Below are positions 9,177 to 22,900 of a stretch of DNA of 64,000 nucleotides, piece by piece (within the stretch, counting starts at the first letter, position 1; each line of letters starts with the position of its first letter). The notes beneath the pieces are model-generated. The model was not told the origin of the DNA. It searched no databases and saw only the letters and a list, made by a program, of their open reading frames with translations. The translations under genes were made by a program, and so were the position numbers. The stretch is from Kitagawia praeruptora (taxonomy: Eukaryota > Streptophyta > Magnoliopsida > Apiales > Apiaceae), in assembly GCA_037693485.1 (NCBI GenBank), contig CM075350.1:60306001-60370000 (forward strand), given 5' to 3'.

Positions 9177-10747
9177 AGATACTGGTTAGACTCAAAATTC
9201 TACTTGTGAAATGCATTACTTATGTTTATGTGATGTGTTAACTGCTATGTGAACTCTATTGTTAAACTCTGCTATGCAAACTCTGTTCGTATACTGCTAA
9301 ACACTGTTAGCATGTTCTGTCGGTTAAACACTGTTAACATGTTGAATAAACTCTGATAAACTCTGATAATGTCATTGTCTGATATAAACACCAATGAAGA
9401 AAACAGTATGGAGCATGATTCTCAGTTATTAATCATGAAACTTTCTAAGTTATTTGTGATCTAATCTTAGACTGTGCAGACATTTAACACAAGCATGATA
9501 CTATTTCATATTTATAGCATCTCTTAGTTTATCAATCCTAAACTCTAAATCCGTAAATACTGTGTGCATTGCCTCTCATGAATAATTTCTGATGTTGATG
9601 ACTTCTAAACTATGTTAGTTAAACTCTGTTTGGTTAGGTGTTGTAATCAGTAAACTCCCGAAGAAGTTGTATATAGGATGTTAGAATTTCTTTCTGATTA
9701 TGTTGTATCTAGGGAGATCCAGGAACTTGCTGGTAATAGTAAGGGCTAAAATTCTCTAATTTTTGGTGACTAATCAAAGATCAGGAAGAACCAGGAACTT
9801 ATCACAATGATAAGGGCTAAATTTCTCTAATTTTTGGTGACTAGTCAAAGACTAGGATGACCCAGGAACTTATCAAAGGATAAGGGCTAAAATTCTAGGA
9901 TTTTTGGTGACTGGTCAGAGATTAGGAAGACCCAGGAACTTATCAAAATGATAAGGGCTAAAATTATAGGATTTTTGGTGACTAGTTCCAACTTCTGTAA
10001 AAAAAAAAAAAATCTCTGCATTTATTCTTTTTGTCAATTTTTATTTAGCAGGGGGTATTAGTTATTTCAGAATTTCTGTATATATACTTACTACAGAGTT
10101 TAGCATTCATCGTACATTCAGTGTTTACGATGTTAGTTTGTGCATCCAGTGTTTATTGATTTATTTTTATGGATTTTATGAAATAATATATGCTCTAAAA
10201 ATTGGATTAGTAAACTCTGCTATCCACACACAAATATTCACATCTGTGCAGTTTTTGAAAGGGTTTCAGTAATGAGGATGGAGAATTGACAAACGCTGAT
10301 GGATTTTGTCTAATACTCTAAGGTATATTTTCTTTCAAACGATTTCAAATTTGGGGTAAAAAGAGTTTTGACAGCTGTTAATGAGCGTAAAAGTGTTTAA
10401 TTGTGTCAGTAATGAGAGAGAGAAAGTAGCAGTAATTATGGCTGTAATTACTGAGCATGCACATCTGATTTGCTAATTATGTGCCACGTGTCCCACTCAC
10501 ACAAATCTCTATGAACGTGTCCCACTAGCACATGGTAAGTGGTTGCGTGTTTTAATGGTAAAACGATTGGGTTTAATTTTTCCTCACATATCTAATCATT
10601 TCACAGCACGATTCATATTCACTTATTCACTTTCACACACACTCCCAATTACTTTTTACTCAACCACACAGTTACTTCGTATTTTTCACTTGAGCATTTT
10701 AGCAAACACTTTTCATACACATCATATTTTCTTCTCAAATCGTTCTA
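9177..10747 (+). other. pol-to-extra-ORF spacer, family A copy 2
   Basis: A 1.57 kb non-coding spacer. At 9245-9375 there is a dense cluster of the family word: I count six AAACTCTG/AAACACTG copies in about 110 bp. A four-copy tandem repeat follows (9711-9988), then a poly-A run at 10001-10013. From about 10070 it matches the copy 1 leader. A CACGTG G-box lies at 10485-10490, 258 bp before the ORF start, also present in copy 3. It has no coding potential beyond short chance ORFs. Confidence 0.7.
9711..9988 (+). repeat. Tandem repeat, about 71 bp x 4
   Basis: Four direct copies of a unit containing CCAGGAACTTATCA, GATAAGGGCTAAAATT and TTTTTGGTGACTAGTC. CCAGGAACT starts at 9719, 9791, 9862 and 9932, giving periods of 72, 71 and 70 bp. 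Within a unit TTATC...GATAA can pair as a small hairpin. The array is not present in the equivalent spacer of copy 3 (17965-19988), so it is a copy-specific expansion or was lost there. Confidence 0.85.
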
Positions 10748-12275
10748 ATGGCCACCAAACCTTTTACTGCTCTTGGACTTTTGTTTGTTTCTAACAACTA
10801 TGTAGCTCCTTTGAATAATGAAAACGTTCAAGAGGCGTTTCATTTAATTCAAAACTTTTTGAGGGATTCAGAGATATGGCAAGCTCTGGTTGAACCCCGA
10901 ACGCTTTCTGCATCTCAGATTGCTTCTTTCTGGCAAAATTCTGTTTATGATGATGGCGGAGAGAATGGGACTCCGTCTATTATTTTCACATATGAGGAAA
11001 CAGACTATGTTATCACTCAAGATACGGTCAGAGAAATCATGGGGTTTGACACTCACACTTCCTACAGTGTTGTTTCTGAAAATACTTTGAGAGAGATGTT
11101 ACAGCAAATAGGCTACTCAGATTCTCTTGCCAGACTGGGAAATGTGAAAAGGCCAAAGCTAAGGAAGGAGTGGAGTTTCTTCTTCGACTGTATAACTAGG
11201 GCCTTTGGCAAGAAAGTTACCAATTGGGATGCGATTCCTATGGACAGTCTCCATGTTGGGTATTCTCTTCTCTATGGAAGTAATTTTGATTTTGGTAGAC
11301 TTGTCTTAATGAACTTAGGTGATAGGTTGTCAGAGTCTACTACTGTCTATTTTGCTAGATTCTGTCAGTTGCTATTTACTGCTTGTGTGCCTAACATTGC
11401 AATTGCTGAGGATGATGTGATTCAGCCGTTTAAGGTCAACAAGAGGATATTCTCTGATCTAACTAACAAGGATGCTACCAAGGAGCGGATACCTGCCTTG
11501 GCTTTTTCTCTTGCTCTTCAGAACTTTCTAAATCAACCACAAGAACCTCAATACCCTGTAAACTCTGATCCACCTCATCTCACACAACTTGATACTCATG
11601 AACCAAACACTATACCAACAAACATAAACACTGAACCTTCAATAGAAACACCAATAACTACTCAATCACCTCAACCACAAACTCAACATCAAGTTCAACC
11701 TCAACCTGACCAACAACCATCTAAACCAAAGCGTGGAGGTAGAACAAAGCATCCAGCACTTAACTCAAGGCATAGCTTTGCCAGGGCAAAGAAAGCTAGA
11801 AAGGAAAGAAAAGAAAGAGCAAACAGGTCTCCATCACCATCCATTGTTGATTTAGATTTTAGATGAAGAGTCAACCTCTGCTGGAGAAGAGGTAGCAGTT
11901 GAGGTACAGACCTATAAGAGAAGAAAGTTGATTATTGTTGAATCTGATGAGGAGATGAATGTTGAAGCTCCAGAGGTAATCTCTAAAGATATACCTGCTG
12001 TTGAGGTAAATATTGATGAAGAAGATGTGCAATCACCAGTATATATGCAAATGGATGAGGACAACAGAGATGGCTTTCCTACATTGGATGATTTTGTTGA
12101 AACTGTCACGCCATTCTCTGATCCTGTTGATATCCCTACTTCATCTATTCCTGTTAATTCTGAAGAAACTGGTGCAGTTGATCATCCTACTGTAATTCTT
12201 GATGAGACAGTAGTTTCTCAAACTGAGCTATTCTCTGATGCTCACCAGGTTTCTGAAAAAGGTGAAGAAGATGAG
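10748..12275 (+). pseudogene. Extra ORF of family A copy 2, 5' part (broken)
   Basis: Homologue of 894-4571, starting at the conserved MATK. It is open for 372 codons (10748-11866) with the N-terminal domain preserved (LRKEW-SFFFDCITRAF at about residues 135-155). It then shifts frame near 11855-11875 beside a GATTTAGATTTTAGATGAAGAG stretch. The second frame (about 11870-12275) carries the acidic, Lys/Arg-rich middle and runs into the Gypsy insertion at 12276. The 3' part resumes at 32763. Removing 20,492 bp (20,487 bp element plus one 5 bp duplication) keeps both sides in one frame, so the frameshift is independent of the insertion. Confidence 0.87.
12271..12275. repeat. Left target-site duplication of the Athila-like element
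   Basis: ATGAG before the LTR, against TTGAG at 32763-32767 after it. One mismatch in five. The uninterrupted copy at about 2506-2515 has a Val-Asp codon pair here, so TTGAG was probably original and the left copy mutated. Confidence 0.75.
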
Positions 12276-13592
12276 TGATAAGTGGATTTTATATCCACTT
12301 GGAACGCTTTGTATCAGCTTAAATTGATCACTTGACCTCAAGTATGTTGTGTTTTTTTATGTGTTTTTAGTGAATTCGTGCAGGAATATGAGTCAGATGT
12401 GGGGTGATGTTTTCCATGGTTAGATGGTGGATTTTGAGGTCAAGAATGAAAGTACATGAAATTGCGAGAGAGACGGAAGAAACGGAATGAAAATCGGAGT
12501 TAAAACGAAGAAAATAGAGAAAAATCAGCAAATGAACAGTAGTTCGGGCGCGGGCGCTCGCGGTGCGGGAAAAATCAGCCAGAATTTCTGATTTTTGTTT
12601 TGGCTACAAGTCCGTTTTGGGCGATCTTACAGTCCACGCGAAGATAACGGAATTCTATTTCATTCTAAAGTGGTCTTGAGCACCTGACACTGCCAGAAAA
12701 TTCCAGAACTTTTGGAAACCCATTCTGACAAGGAAATTGCATTGTTTTCTAATTCTAATCATTGTGGAATTACCTTGGATGACCAGAAGCTTCTAGAATC
12801 AGACTTATACATGGAATTGCAATTCTATTTTCATTCAAGATCGGAAATTGCCGTAATTCTATTCTAATTCAAAGACGGTAATTACTTGGAGGAGAGGCAA
12901 CTTGGGGCTATAAATACACACCTTGGGGGACATAAAAATCATCACCCATCCACCAGAGATCAGATCTACTTCATAACACATACACACCATTAGAGCACGA
13001 GATCGAGAAGCCAAGGCGAGGATTGTGACGACAAGAAGATCTAGATTTAGTTTTTCTTGTATTCCTTTGTGGAGGCGTATCTTTTGGATGCTTGTTACTT
13101 TCACGGATTTGATCTCTAAACCTTGTTACATTATTGATTTATTCATCTTTGTTATCTTGTTTGTTATCATGTTTTCATCAAATCCCATGGTGACGAAAGG
13201 TTCAATTATGAACTAATCGTTGTCGTGGGATCCCAGCGGATTTATCTATGTAGCTTAGTAGTTTGCATGTCTTAAAGATTTATGTGTGGTGAATTCTTGA
13301 TATCCTCGGATGGTTGTGTTTCATGTATTTAGATGCGTAGCTAACATCTAATTTGTTAATCTCTTGCTAAACGAGAGTGGATCTTGAGATTTAGAACTTG
13401 CCATGCTAGCATAGGATAGGTTGATATTTTAAAATCATGATTTGTGGCATTAATAGAGATATTATGCTACCCTATGTGATCTAAGTGGATAACTTGTGCT
13501 TAAACCTTTATGTTTTCAAATTCTAAAGAGATATAGGGTCTAAACCTGATAGGTGTCTATTCATCTTCTATCTCTTTTGTGGATGTATGTGT
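12276..13592 (+). repeat. 5' LTR of Athila-like copy 1, first segment
   Basis: Begins TGATAAG, with a terminal hairpin (AAGTGGAT...ATCCACTT). TATAAATA lies at 12909-12916. Compared with the 3' LTR it lacks about 70 bp of GC-rich repeat near 12545-12575 and about 15 bp near 12600. It is interrupted at 13593 by a reverse-strand Copia whose TSD TGTGT occupies 13588-13592 and 26248-26252. The LTR resumes at 26253. Confidence 0.9.
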
Positions 13593-14203
13593 TGTTAGGT
13601 CGAATACACAATATGTATAATCAAATACTGTATGAGTAAATAACAAGAACACACGTTTTAATACTTAAAACTGTTTGGAATTAATAATTCCTCTCTCAGT
13701 GATGTAAAATATCACAGAGAGCTGCTTAGGTTACAAAGAATGATATTCGTTCACGATGGATACCCTTCTAGGGTTAACCTAACTGTATTTATAAGATATA
13801 CAGCTACGTACAATCGTTAATTGATTCTCCTATAATTAAGCTATACAATTGATATCAATTACGATTGCTACACGCCTTCTAAGTCAACTCAATCTCTTTG
13901 ACAGCTATCCAATCTTCAAAGATATTGCTTCCATATTAATCTTGAATTAATCTTCAAACTCTGTTGACTTGTAGACGCTTCCAGTAGACAGACTTTAGCA
14001 AACTCTGTTGCTCTCCTAGCCAGCAGTGTTTGCGCTTCCTTGTGTTCAGCTAGCAGTGTTTACACTTCCTTCTGTCAGCGTTTGCGCTTCCAGCTATCAG
14101 CGTATACTCAAACTCTGCTACAACTGCTTTCAATAATAAATTAAACTCTTTTTACTTGTAACACTTAAACACTGACATTAAATTACATCAATTATATCTA
14201 ACA
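13593..14203 (-). repeat. 3' LTR of family A copy 3
   Basis: 611 bp, TGTTAG...CTAACA as read on the plus strand. The reversed TATA box is at 13786-13793 and the conserved hairpin at 13693-13721. Six copies of AAACTCTG/AAACACTG (either strand) lie at about 13955-14180. The polypurine tract, read TCTCCCCC on the plus strand, is at 14205-14212. Confidence 0.95.
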
Positions 14204-14358
14204 ATCTCCCCCAACTTGTTCATTAGAAAAATGTACAAGTTCACAGTAATTGATGATGTCAAAACAATCAAATAAAAACACAGTGTTTAACATATAATCA
14301 GAGTTTAATCTTGACTTAACAAAATCAACAGAAAATTCAAATTACTTACAAATTCTGT

Positions 14359-17300
14359 CTACCTAACCTCCTCAAGATCTGGAGTTGTTCTGAGATAGTC
14401 TATCAACAATCTTCTCTCAACATTTTCAAGTTCTCTCTGCATAGCTTCCTTGATCTCTCTCAACTCTGGATCATTCTCATCAGTTTGATAAATAGCAGCT
14501 CTTAGATCATAGATTTTATTTCTCCTCATTTCATTACCCAGTCTAATGAACTTGACTTCCTCTGATTGAGAATTAAAATCAAGAACTGTAATCCCCAGAT
14601 CAGTCTTTAATTTAGCAGTTCCTTTCTTCATCTCTACAAGATTTCCATTCCAATCTCTGTATTTAGGAACATACTTTTCAGTAGTCTTCGATCCTGTAAT
14701 GACTTTGGCTCTCTGCATATATTCCCTTATAGAATTAGCAATAAGCTGTGTTTGTCGGTTTCTGACTCTGAATATATGCAGAACATACTGCAGTTCTTCA
14801 AACAATTTTAAATTGATTGCTTCTTCATTCACTCTATACACTATTCCATCTGTCATAAAGTATAACAGAAAGTGAATATTTAAGCTCCTTTGATGAACTA
14901 GTTGAACTGATTCCAACTTGTCTAGATTTTCTTGAGTAATACCAGAACCAAGAGAAACAAGTGCAGAGGGATCTCTTGGACTGTTACTAACTCTCAAATC
15001 TCTTCTTGAACCTAAGCCAGAAGTATTCCTGCCTGGTGGCTTTCCTGAACAAGCAACATTATGTTGATACCCACCAGTTACTCCTGTTTGTGCTTGAACT
15101 GGAATCTTTGGCCTAGAAAACCCAGGTAAAGGTTTGCTTTGAATCTGTACAACTTGTGTGGCAACAGAGGTTGTAACTATCATTTTGCCTTTGCTCTCTT
15201 CACCCATCACCCCTTTTAGTTTTAACTTGGCATCAAGAGAAGACTTTCTTACCAACTTTCCTTCTTCTTCTTCTTCTTCCTCTTGAATACCAGATAAATT
15301 CTCTTTGATTTCAATCCCTTTCACTGTAGGCTTTGAAGCTTTGACAGTCTTCTTTCCTTTCTTGGACTTCAGTGCTTTTAAATGTTCTTTCTACAACAGC
15401 TTTTCTTCAGCTTGTATGTCCTCAAGTGTAGCCTCAGCATTTTCCTCACGAAATATCTTAGCAGCCAACTCTTCATCTGTTTGTGGATTGTCAGTGAATG
15501 ACAAATCCTTTTGCCTTGAAGTAGAAGTACTCTGAAGATTTGTATCTGCCACCAAATTTGGCTTTGACCTTGTAGACTTTCCATGTCCATGTCTTGGATT
15601 TGCACTTCTTAACCCCTTTTCAGCATTTGCACCTTCTTCATCCAGATGATCCTTCTTTGATAGAGTTTGAGTTTGCTTACACTTAGTTTTAGCAAGTCTC
15701 TCCCCCTTCTTGACATCATCACCATCTGGAATCAGAATAGAAGTGATTAACTCAAGAGAGTTTGCAATAGAATCAACCTTCTCAGTCAGCAAAAGCTGAT
15801 TCTTTTCAACTTTGCTCAACCTGTCATTTAAATTCTCTTGAGCTTTGGAAAATTGTTGAAATAACTTAGCATTAGCTATTTGAGATTTCTCCTCATGAGT
15901 AGCAACCTTTGTTCGAAGATCAACAATCGCCTTCTGATTATCATCAAACCTGTGATTCAAGGACTTGATCTGAATCACTGTCCCTTGTAGACAGGTGAAA
16001 ATATCAGGATTTGAAATCTTAGAAGAATTTGCCTTGAGAAAGGTAGCTGCTCTGCCAGGAGGAAAGATACAATCTGACTTGTACCAGTCTGAAGTTTGCT
16101 TGGTCAAATGATTTTCATCAATTTCTTGAACAGAAGGACCAGCAAAGTCTGGTTTCTCCCCTGTTTTCTGACCATCAGATTGAAATTTATCATTATCAGC
16201 TACTGTATTCATTTCTTCAAAAGACTCACTGTCTGACTCATCAATAGTTTCAACTGAGGCATTATCTTCATTGAAGTTAGCAGATGTGTCTTGAGCAACT
16301 TGTTTGCCTTTTTCATCTTGAGCAACTGTTTCTTGTGCATGCTCTGAAGAAACAGCCTTTTCTGGTTGATCAAATTCCTCACCATGCTCAGACACTTGAT
16401 GTGCATCAGAGAATAACTCAGTGTGTGATGCAACCTCTGTGTCTTCTAGCACAACAGTAGGCTCATCTGCAACACCAGTATCAACAGAATTTGTAGTAGC
16501 CATGGGTGTTGGAGTAGATGCTTCATTGTCAAAAGAAAATGGAGTGGGAGTTTCATCAAACTCTTCTATTGTAGGCAATGCATCTCTAACATCTTTATCA
16601 GTCTGAACCTTATCAAGTTCTGGTTCAGCAATCTTGAAACCTGATTCTTCTATAGTAGGTTCTATGATAACCTCTGTCTCACCAGTAGGAATATCCTTAG
16701 AAATTTTCTCTTGAGCCTCAACAACTTGCTCATCATCAGAGTCTGTAAGAATCATCCTCCTCCTCTTTGCTTGAGGCACTTCAATCATTTCTTCTTCTAC
16801 ACTTGAACTTTCCTCAACTGGTGGTGATGAAGGCCTATTTGCCCTTTTAATGATTCTTCTGGAATAAACAGCTCTAGGAGATGTCTGTTTAGCCTTGGAA
16901 TGTTTTGTGTTGAGGGCAGTATGCTTCTTCCTTTTTGGTTTAGATGTTTGTTGAGGTTGAGTAGTAGTGACCGGGTTTGTTGGCTCAAAGTTTATTGGTT
17001 CAGGTTGTGTGTGTGTTGATGTAGTAGGTACAGTGTTTGTTGGTGTTGGCTCAGGTGATGGTACAGGATGAGAGTGTATGGTTTCAGTGTGGTCAGTGGC
17101 TAAAGGTTCAAGCATATTTTGTGTTTCTGGTTATTGTGTTTGGTGTGGTTCATGTTGTGGTGATTGGGAATCTTGTGGTTGGTTGAGAAAGTTCTGCAAG
17201 GCAAGTGGCAAAACAAAAGCAGGTAAATCTTTACCAACATCTTTATTAGTCATATCAGAGAATATTCTCTTATTGACTCTAAAAGGTTGAATCACATCAG

Positions 17301-17964
17301 CTGCATCAACTTCTAACCCAGGTACACAGGCATTGAACAAAAGTTGACAAAATCTAGCAAAATAGACTGTACTAGACTCTGACAATTTATCACCTAAATT
17401 CATTAGCACATATCGACCAAAATCAAAATTACTGCCATAGAGTAGAGAATACCCAATTTGCAGACTATCCATTGGAATGGCATCCCAGTTGGTGACTTTC
17501 TTCTGGAATGTCCTGGTGATACAGTCAAAGAAAAAATTCCATTCCTTTCTAAGATTCGGCCTTCTCACACCGCCCAGCTTTGCAAGAGATTCCATGTACC
17601 CAATCTCTGTTAACATGTCTCTCAAATTCTGTTCCGAAACAACAGCATACGATGTATGTGTGTCGAAGTCCATGGTCTCTCGAACAGTTTGTGGAGTTAT
17701 CACAAACTCTTCCTCATCATATGTGAAGATTATAGATGGAGTCCCATTCTCTCCTCCAGCCACATACTTAGAGTTCTGCCAGAAGGTGGCAATTTGAGAT
17801 GCAGAGAGAATAGTGGGTTCAATTAAAGCGTGCCCAATCTCTGAGTCACGAAGAAAATTTTGCATAAGATGAAACGCTTCAGGAGCACGATCGTTCTCAA
17901 GTAGAGCTGCAAAATTGTTAGGAACAAAACGAAGACCAAGAGTAGTAAAAGGTTTAGTCGCCAT
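14359..17964 (-). pseudogene. Extra ORF of family A copy 3 (1201 codons plus stop, two nonsense stops)
   Basis: Homologue of 894-4571 in a single frame from ATG at 17964 to the stop at 14359. It is broken only by TAA at 17133-17131 and TAG at 15393-15391; both replace a codon that is Gln or alignable with Gln in relatives, consistent with C-to-T change. An upstream in-frame ATG at 18045 exists, but MATK at 17964 is the conserved start. N-terminal domain, Pro/Thr-rich and acidic middle, coiled coil (about 15760-15990) and C-terminal domain are present. There is no signal peptide or membrane segment. With no frameshift in 3.6 kb, this copy decayed only recently. Confidence 0.9.
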
Positions 17965-19988
17965 TAGTTCAAGAAATAAGCAAGAAATGACAGTGAAAAT
18001 GATATGTAGGAAAGGTGTTTGTGAAAATGTCGAAGTGAAAAACAAAGGAAGTCTGTGTTTTGGTAAAGTGAATATGAGTGGGTGTAAAGTGAGAGTAAAA
18101 AAAATGATTTGAGTAGTAATTAAAAATAAAACTCAATTGTTTTTTTTTTTTACATTGAAAACACGCAACCGTTCCTTGAATAGTGTGAAAGTGGTACACA
18201 ATGATGGATGAGTGGGACACGTGTCAAACATGCAGTAAATCACTTAATCACGCGCAGTAAAAGCAACTATTACTGCTGTCTTTCCTATTATCAAGACACT
18301 TTACCACAATTACACTCATTAACCGTTGTCAAACACTCTATTTACTCCAAAATTTTCAAATTATCTTAATGAAAATTTACCTTAGAGTACGGAACACAAT
18401 CCATCAGTGTTTGTCAAATTTTCCAACTTTATCACTAAAACCCTTTCAAAAAATGCACAGTCGTGAATATATGTGTGTGTGTAGCAGAGGTTACCAAATC
18501 AATCTTTATAGCATCTAATATTTCATAAAATCCATAAGTCAAATCAATAAACACTGAATGCACAAACTCTCATATTAAACACGGAGTATGTGATGAATGC
18601 TAAACTCTGTAGTTCCTTAAATACAGAAATCTTTATAACCCTATTCCCATTGATGTTCATGATTATCCAAGTAAGCACACAGTCATTATAGACAAAAAGA
18701 TCAAGAGATAGACATCAAAGCATCATTCAGTGAGTAACATGTCAAGGATTTCCTCACAAACTCTCAAAGCACACAAGTGTTTAGGTGAAGTGTTTTCTCT
18801 CAAGTTCAATCAGTAAAAGCAGATACCTCCATAGGCTTGAATTTTCACCAAATATACACTACTTTGACTACATATATGCACAAATCAAAAGGACTTTATT
18901 CAGGGTTGTAATTTAGTAATATCAAACAGGTGAGAAGAGATGTTTTTAAATGAATAAATTTCGAACTGAATCAATTTAACAGATCAAAGTGTTCAGTCAC
19001 ACTGTTAGTACATATTTGTGCAAGATGATCAGTATATACACCCCTTTTTTTTTCTTTTTTTCTTTTTTTTATGTATATATATACTGAGAAAACTTTCCTT
19101 TTCTTGAGAAACACTCACCTGCTTGCATTTGATTTTGCAAAAGAATATAACTGCTCTTTATACGACAGAGTTAAAAAAAACAGTTAATAAGGCTCAAAGG
19201 GGTTTACTAAGGGTGGTATTTTATGAACAGTGTTTGAAGAAAGATGGTAAATCCTAGTGCCTTTATCATTTTCATGCACACACATATCATGTAGTCTCAA
19301 AATGGTTTAATACAAGTTCTAGAGCAACATACTCATTGATGAATATCACACATCAATAAAATCTGATTGATATAAAATGTATCAATCACTTATTTGGCTC
19401 AAAATCTCATAGGGTGCAGACATGTATTATTTCTCACCAAACTGAACAGTGACACATCTCAAGTTTTAAAATTTTCACAAGTACAAACAAGGAATCATCA
19501 AGAACTATGTATGTCTTAGGAACAGAGTGTCACTAATCAGAGTTTAGAGTTCATCAATATCAGAAGTTATTCATGAGAGGCAATGCACACATTATTCATA
19601 GACTCAGAGTTTAGAACCAAATAAACTACGAGATGCTCTAAATATGAAACAGTATCATGCTGTGTTAACATACTGCACAGTTTCTGATTAGATCACAGTG
19701 ACTCAGAAAGAATTTTGATTTATTCACTAAGAATCATGCTTCATACATATTTCTTCATTGGTGTTTTCATCCAGACAAAGATCAATTCAGAATTCACAAA
19801 GTTTATCAAACATATTAACAGTGTATGACAGACAGACATGCTGACAGAGTTTAACAGTGTTAGGACAAAAACATGTGAACAGAGTCTGCATAACAGAGTT
19901 TAAACAACAAAGTTCACATAGCACTTAACATTTCACAGAAATATGAGCAACACATTTTATAAGAAAATTTTGAGTCTAACCAACATGT
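17965..19988 (-). other. pol-to-extra-ORF spacer, family A copy 3
   Basis: 2.0 kb non-coding. The ORF-proximal 900 bp match 1-893. A G-box CACGTG is at 18218-18223, about 255 bp before the start codon. CAGAGTTT/CAGTGTTT words recur, for example near 18553, 19220, 19540, 19608, 19820, 19850 and 19895. A T-rich then TA-rich microsatellite lies at 19045-19082. The four-copy repeat of copy 2 is absent. Confidence 0.7.
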
Positions 19989-22900
19989 TTAGTCAAAACC
20001 AGAGACCATTCCTAGTTCATTGACCAGCCTTGTAAATGCTGCTTCACTCAAAGGCTTGGTGAAGACATCTGCAAGTTTTTGATCTGTAGGTACAAAGTGA
20101 AGCTCAATGTTGCCTTCCTCTACATGCTCTCTGATAAAGTGATACCTTATGCTGATGTGCTTGGTCATTGAGTGTTGTACTGGATTACCTGTCATTGCAA
20201 TAGCACTTTGGTTATCACAGAAAATAGGTATTTTGCTATACCTCAATCCATAATCCAGCAATTGATTCTTCATCCATAGAATCTGTGCACAGCAACTACC
20301 AGCAGCAATATACTCTGCTTCAGCTGTAGATGTTGATATTGATTTCTGTTTCTTGTTGTACCAAGAAACAAGTCTGTCACCAAGAAATTGACAACTTCCA
20401 CTGGTGTTTTTTCTGTCAATTTTACAGCCTGCAAAGTCTGCATCAGAGTAACCAAGTAGTTTGAAATCAGATTCTCTTGGGTACCACAGCCCTAAAGTTA
20501 TAGTGCCCTTGAGATACTTGAAAATCCTCTTCACAGCTGTTAAATGTGGTTCCCTTGGATCTGCCTGAAACCTTGCACACAGACATGTTGCATACATTAT
20601 ATCAGGTCTACTTTTTGTTAGATAAAGAAGAGAGCCAAACATTCCTCTGTAATTTGTCATATCTACTGATGACCCTGTATCTTTGTCCAATTTTGTTGCA
20701 GTTGCCATGGGAGTTGTTGCAGATGAACAGTCAAGCATGCCAAATTTCTTAAGAAGATTTCTGGTATATTTTGCTTGATTGATAAAAATTCCATCATCTG
20801 TTTGCTTCACCTGTAAGCCTAGAAAATAACTTAGCTCTCCCATCATACTCATTTGATATCTGGATTGCATGAGCTTGGCAAACTTCTTACAGAGTTTATC
20901 ATTAGTAGATCCAAAAATGATATCATCAACATATATCTGAACTAAAAGCAAGTCACTTCAAGATTTGAAATAAAACAGAGTTTTATCAATTATACCTCTG
21001 TTGAATCCACTTTCTAAAAGAAACTGAGCCAATGTTTCATACCATACTCTTGGTGCCTGTTTAAGTCCATAAAGTGCCTTGTCTAGCCTGTAGACATGGT
21101 CTGGATATTTTGGATCTACAAAACCAGGTGGTTGTTCAACAAACACTTCTTCTTCAAGTTTTCCATTCAGAAAAGCACTTTTCACATCCATTTGAAAAAC
21201 CTTGAATTTCTTGTGAGAAGCATAAGCAAGAAACATCCTAATTGCCTCCAATCTGGCAACTGGTGCAAAAGTCTCATCATAATCTATCCCCTCTTGCTGT
21301 GAATAGCCTTTTGCCACAAGTCTTGCTTTGTTTCTTGTAACAACCCCTTCACTATTAGTTTTGTTTCTAAAAACCCACTTAGTACCAACAATAGACCTGT
21401 TCTTTGGTCTTGGTACTAGTGTCCACACTTCATTTCTCTCAAATTCATTTAACTCTTCTTGCATTGCTGTTATCCAGTCAGCATCTTTAAGAGCTTCTTC
21501 AACTTTCTTTGGTTCATTTTGTGACAAGAATGCATGAAACATACATTCATTTGTTGTTGCACTTCTTGTCCTTACTCTTGCATTTGGATCACCAATGATC
21601 AAATCAGGTGTGTGAGATTTGGTCCATTTCCTAGCTGAAGGCTATTGACTTCTTTCAAAGTTGGATCCTCCCCCTCGATCCATGTTCTCCTAATTTTTTT
21701 GATATCTTTCTTCATTCTCTGAGGCTCCCCCTGAATGTGACTGCTCAGTGTGTGAACTGTCAGATTTTGGACTTTCAGAGTTTGAGTCACCAGAGTTTGA
21801 TTCAGAATTTTCAGCTGAGTCATTATCAGAATTTGAGTTATCACTTTGATGAGTTTCTTCATGCTCCCCCTCAACTGGTTCTTCTCTTGTTTTTGGCTGA
21901 AAGGTCTCTTCAGTATTTACCAGTAGAGGTTCAGAGTTTTTTAGATCAGACTCATCAGAGTTTAATTCATCAAAGATTAAATCTTCATTTTCGAAGTGTA
22001 GTTGATCATGTTCATTTACATCTTCAAGTCCAGTTATTTTCTTGTCATCAAAAGACACATGAATAGATTCCATGATCACTCTGGTTATCAGATTATAAAC
22101 TCTGAATGCTTTAGTTGACAGTGGATAGCCAACAAAAATTCCTTCATCTGCCTTCAAATCAAATTTGGTCAACTGTTCAGGATGAGTTTTCAGCACAAAG
22201 CATTTGCACCCAAAAATATGAAAATATTTCAGGTTTGGCTTCTTTTCTCTCACCATTTCATATGGTGTTTTTCCATGCTTATTTATCAGAGGGGCATTCT
22301 GAGTAAAACAAGCTGTCTGAACAGCCTCTGCCCAGAAATAAGTTGGTAATTTTGCTTCATCAAGCATAGTTCTGGCAGCTTCTATCAAAGTTCTGTTCTT
22401 CCTTTCAACTACACCATTCTGTTGTGGAGTGCCAGGTGCAGAAAACTCTTTTTTAATTCCTTTGTTCTTGCAAAATTCTTCCATTGTTGAATTCCTGAAT
22501 TCAGTTCCATTGTCACTTCTGATAATCTTCACTTGATTCTTTGACCCTTTGTCCAGTTGCATTATATGTTCTGCCAGTGTTAATGCAGTTTCATCCTTCT
22601 TTGCTAGAAAATACACCCATGTGTATCTGGTGTATTCATCAACAATGACTAGAGCATATTTCTTCTTTCCAAGAGACATAACATTCACTGGTCCAAAAAG
22701 ATCAACATGTAGAAGATGATAAGGATCAACAATTGAAGACTCAGATTTGCTTTTGAAAGAGGCTTTTCTCTGTTTGGCCTTTTGACAAGAATCACACAGG
22801 CCTTCTGCATTCAACAAAGACTTTGGTAGTCCTCTTACAAGATCATTCTTTATTAGCTCATTGATGTTGTTCAGATTCAAATGAGAGAGTTTCTTGTGCC

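Noticed and set aside
9711..9988. CRISPR-like or satellite array
   Set aside because: A contiguous 71 bp tandem repeat of four units confined to a Copia spacer; no spacers and too few copies for a satellite.
12859..13216. Short ORFs in both directions in the Athila-like LTR (also at 31645-32002)
   Set aside because: Conserved only because the LTRs are copies; low complexity, overlapping the TATA and leader region.
18045..18045. Upstream ATG giving a hydrophobic N-terminus (FLHIIFTVISCLFLELM) for the copy 3 extra ORF, a possible signal peptide
   Set aside because: The extension is not shared in frame in copies 1 and 2, whose conserved start is MATK; the stretch is leader sequence read through.
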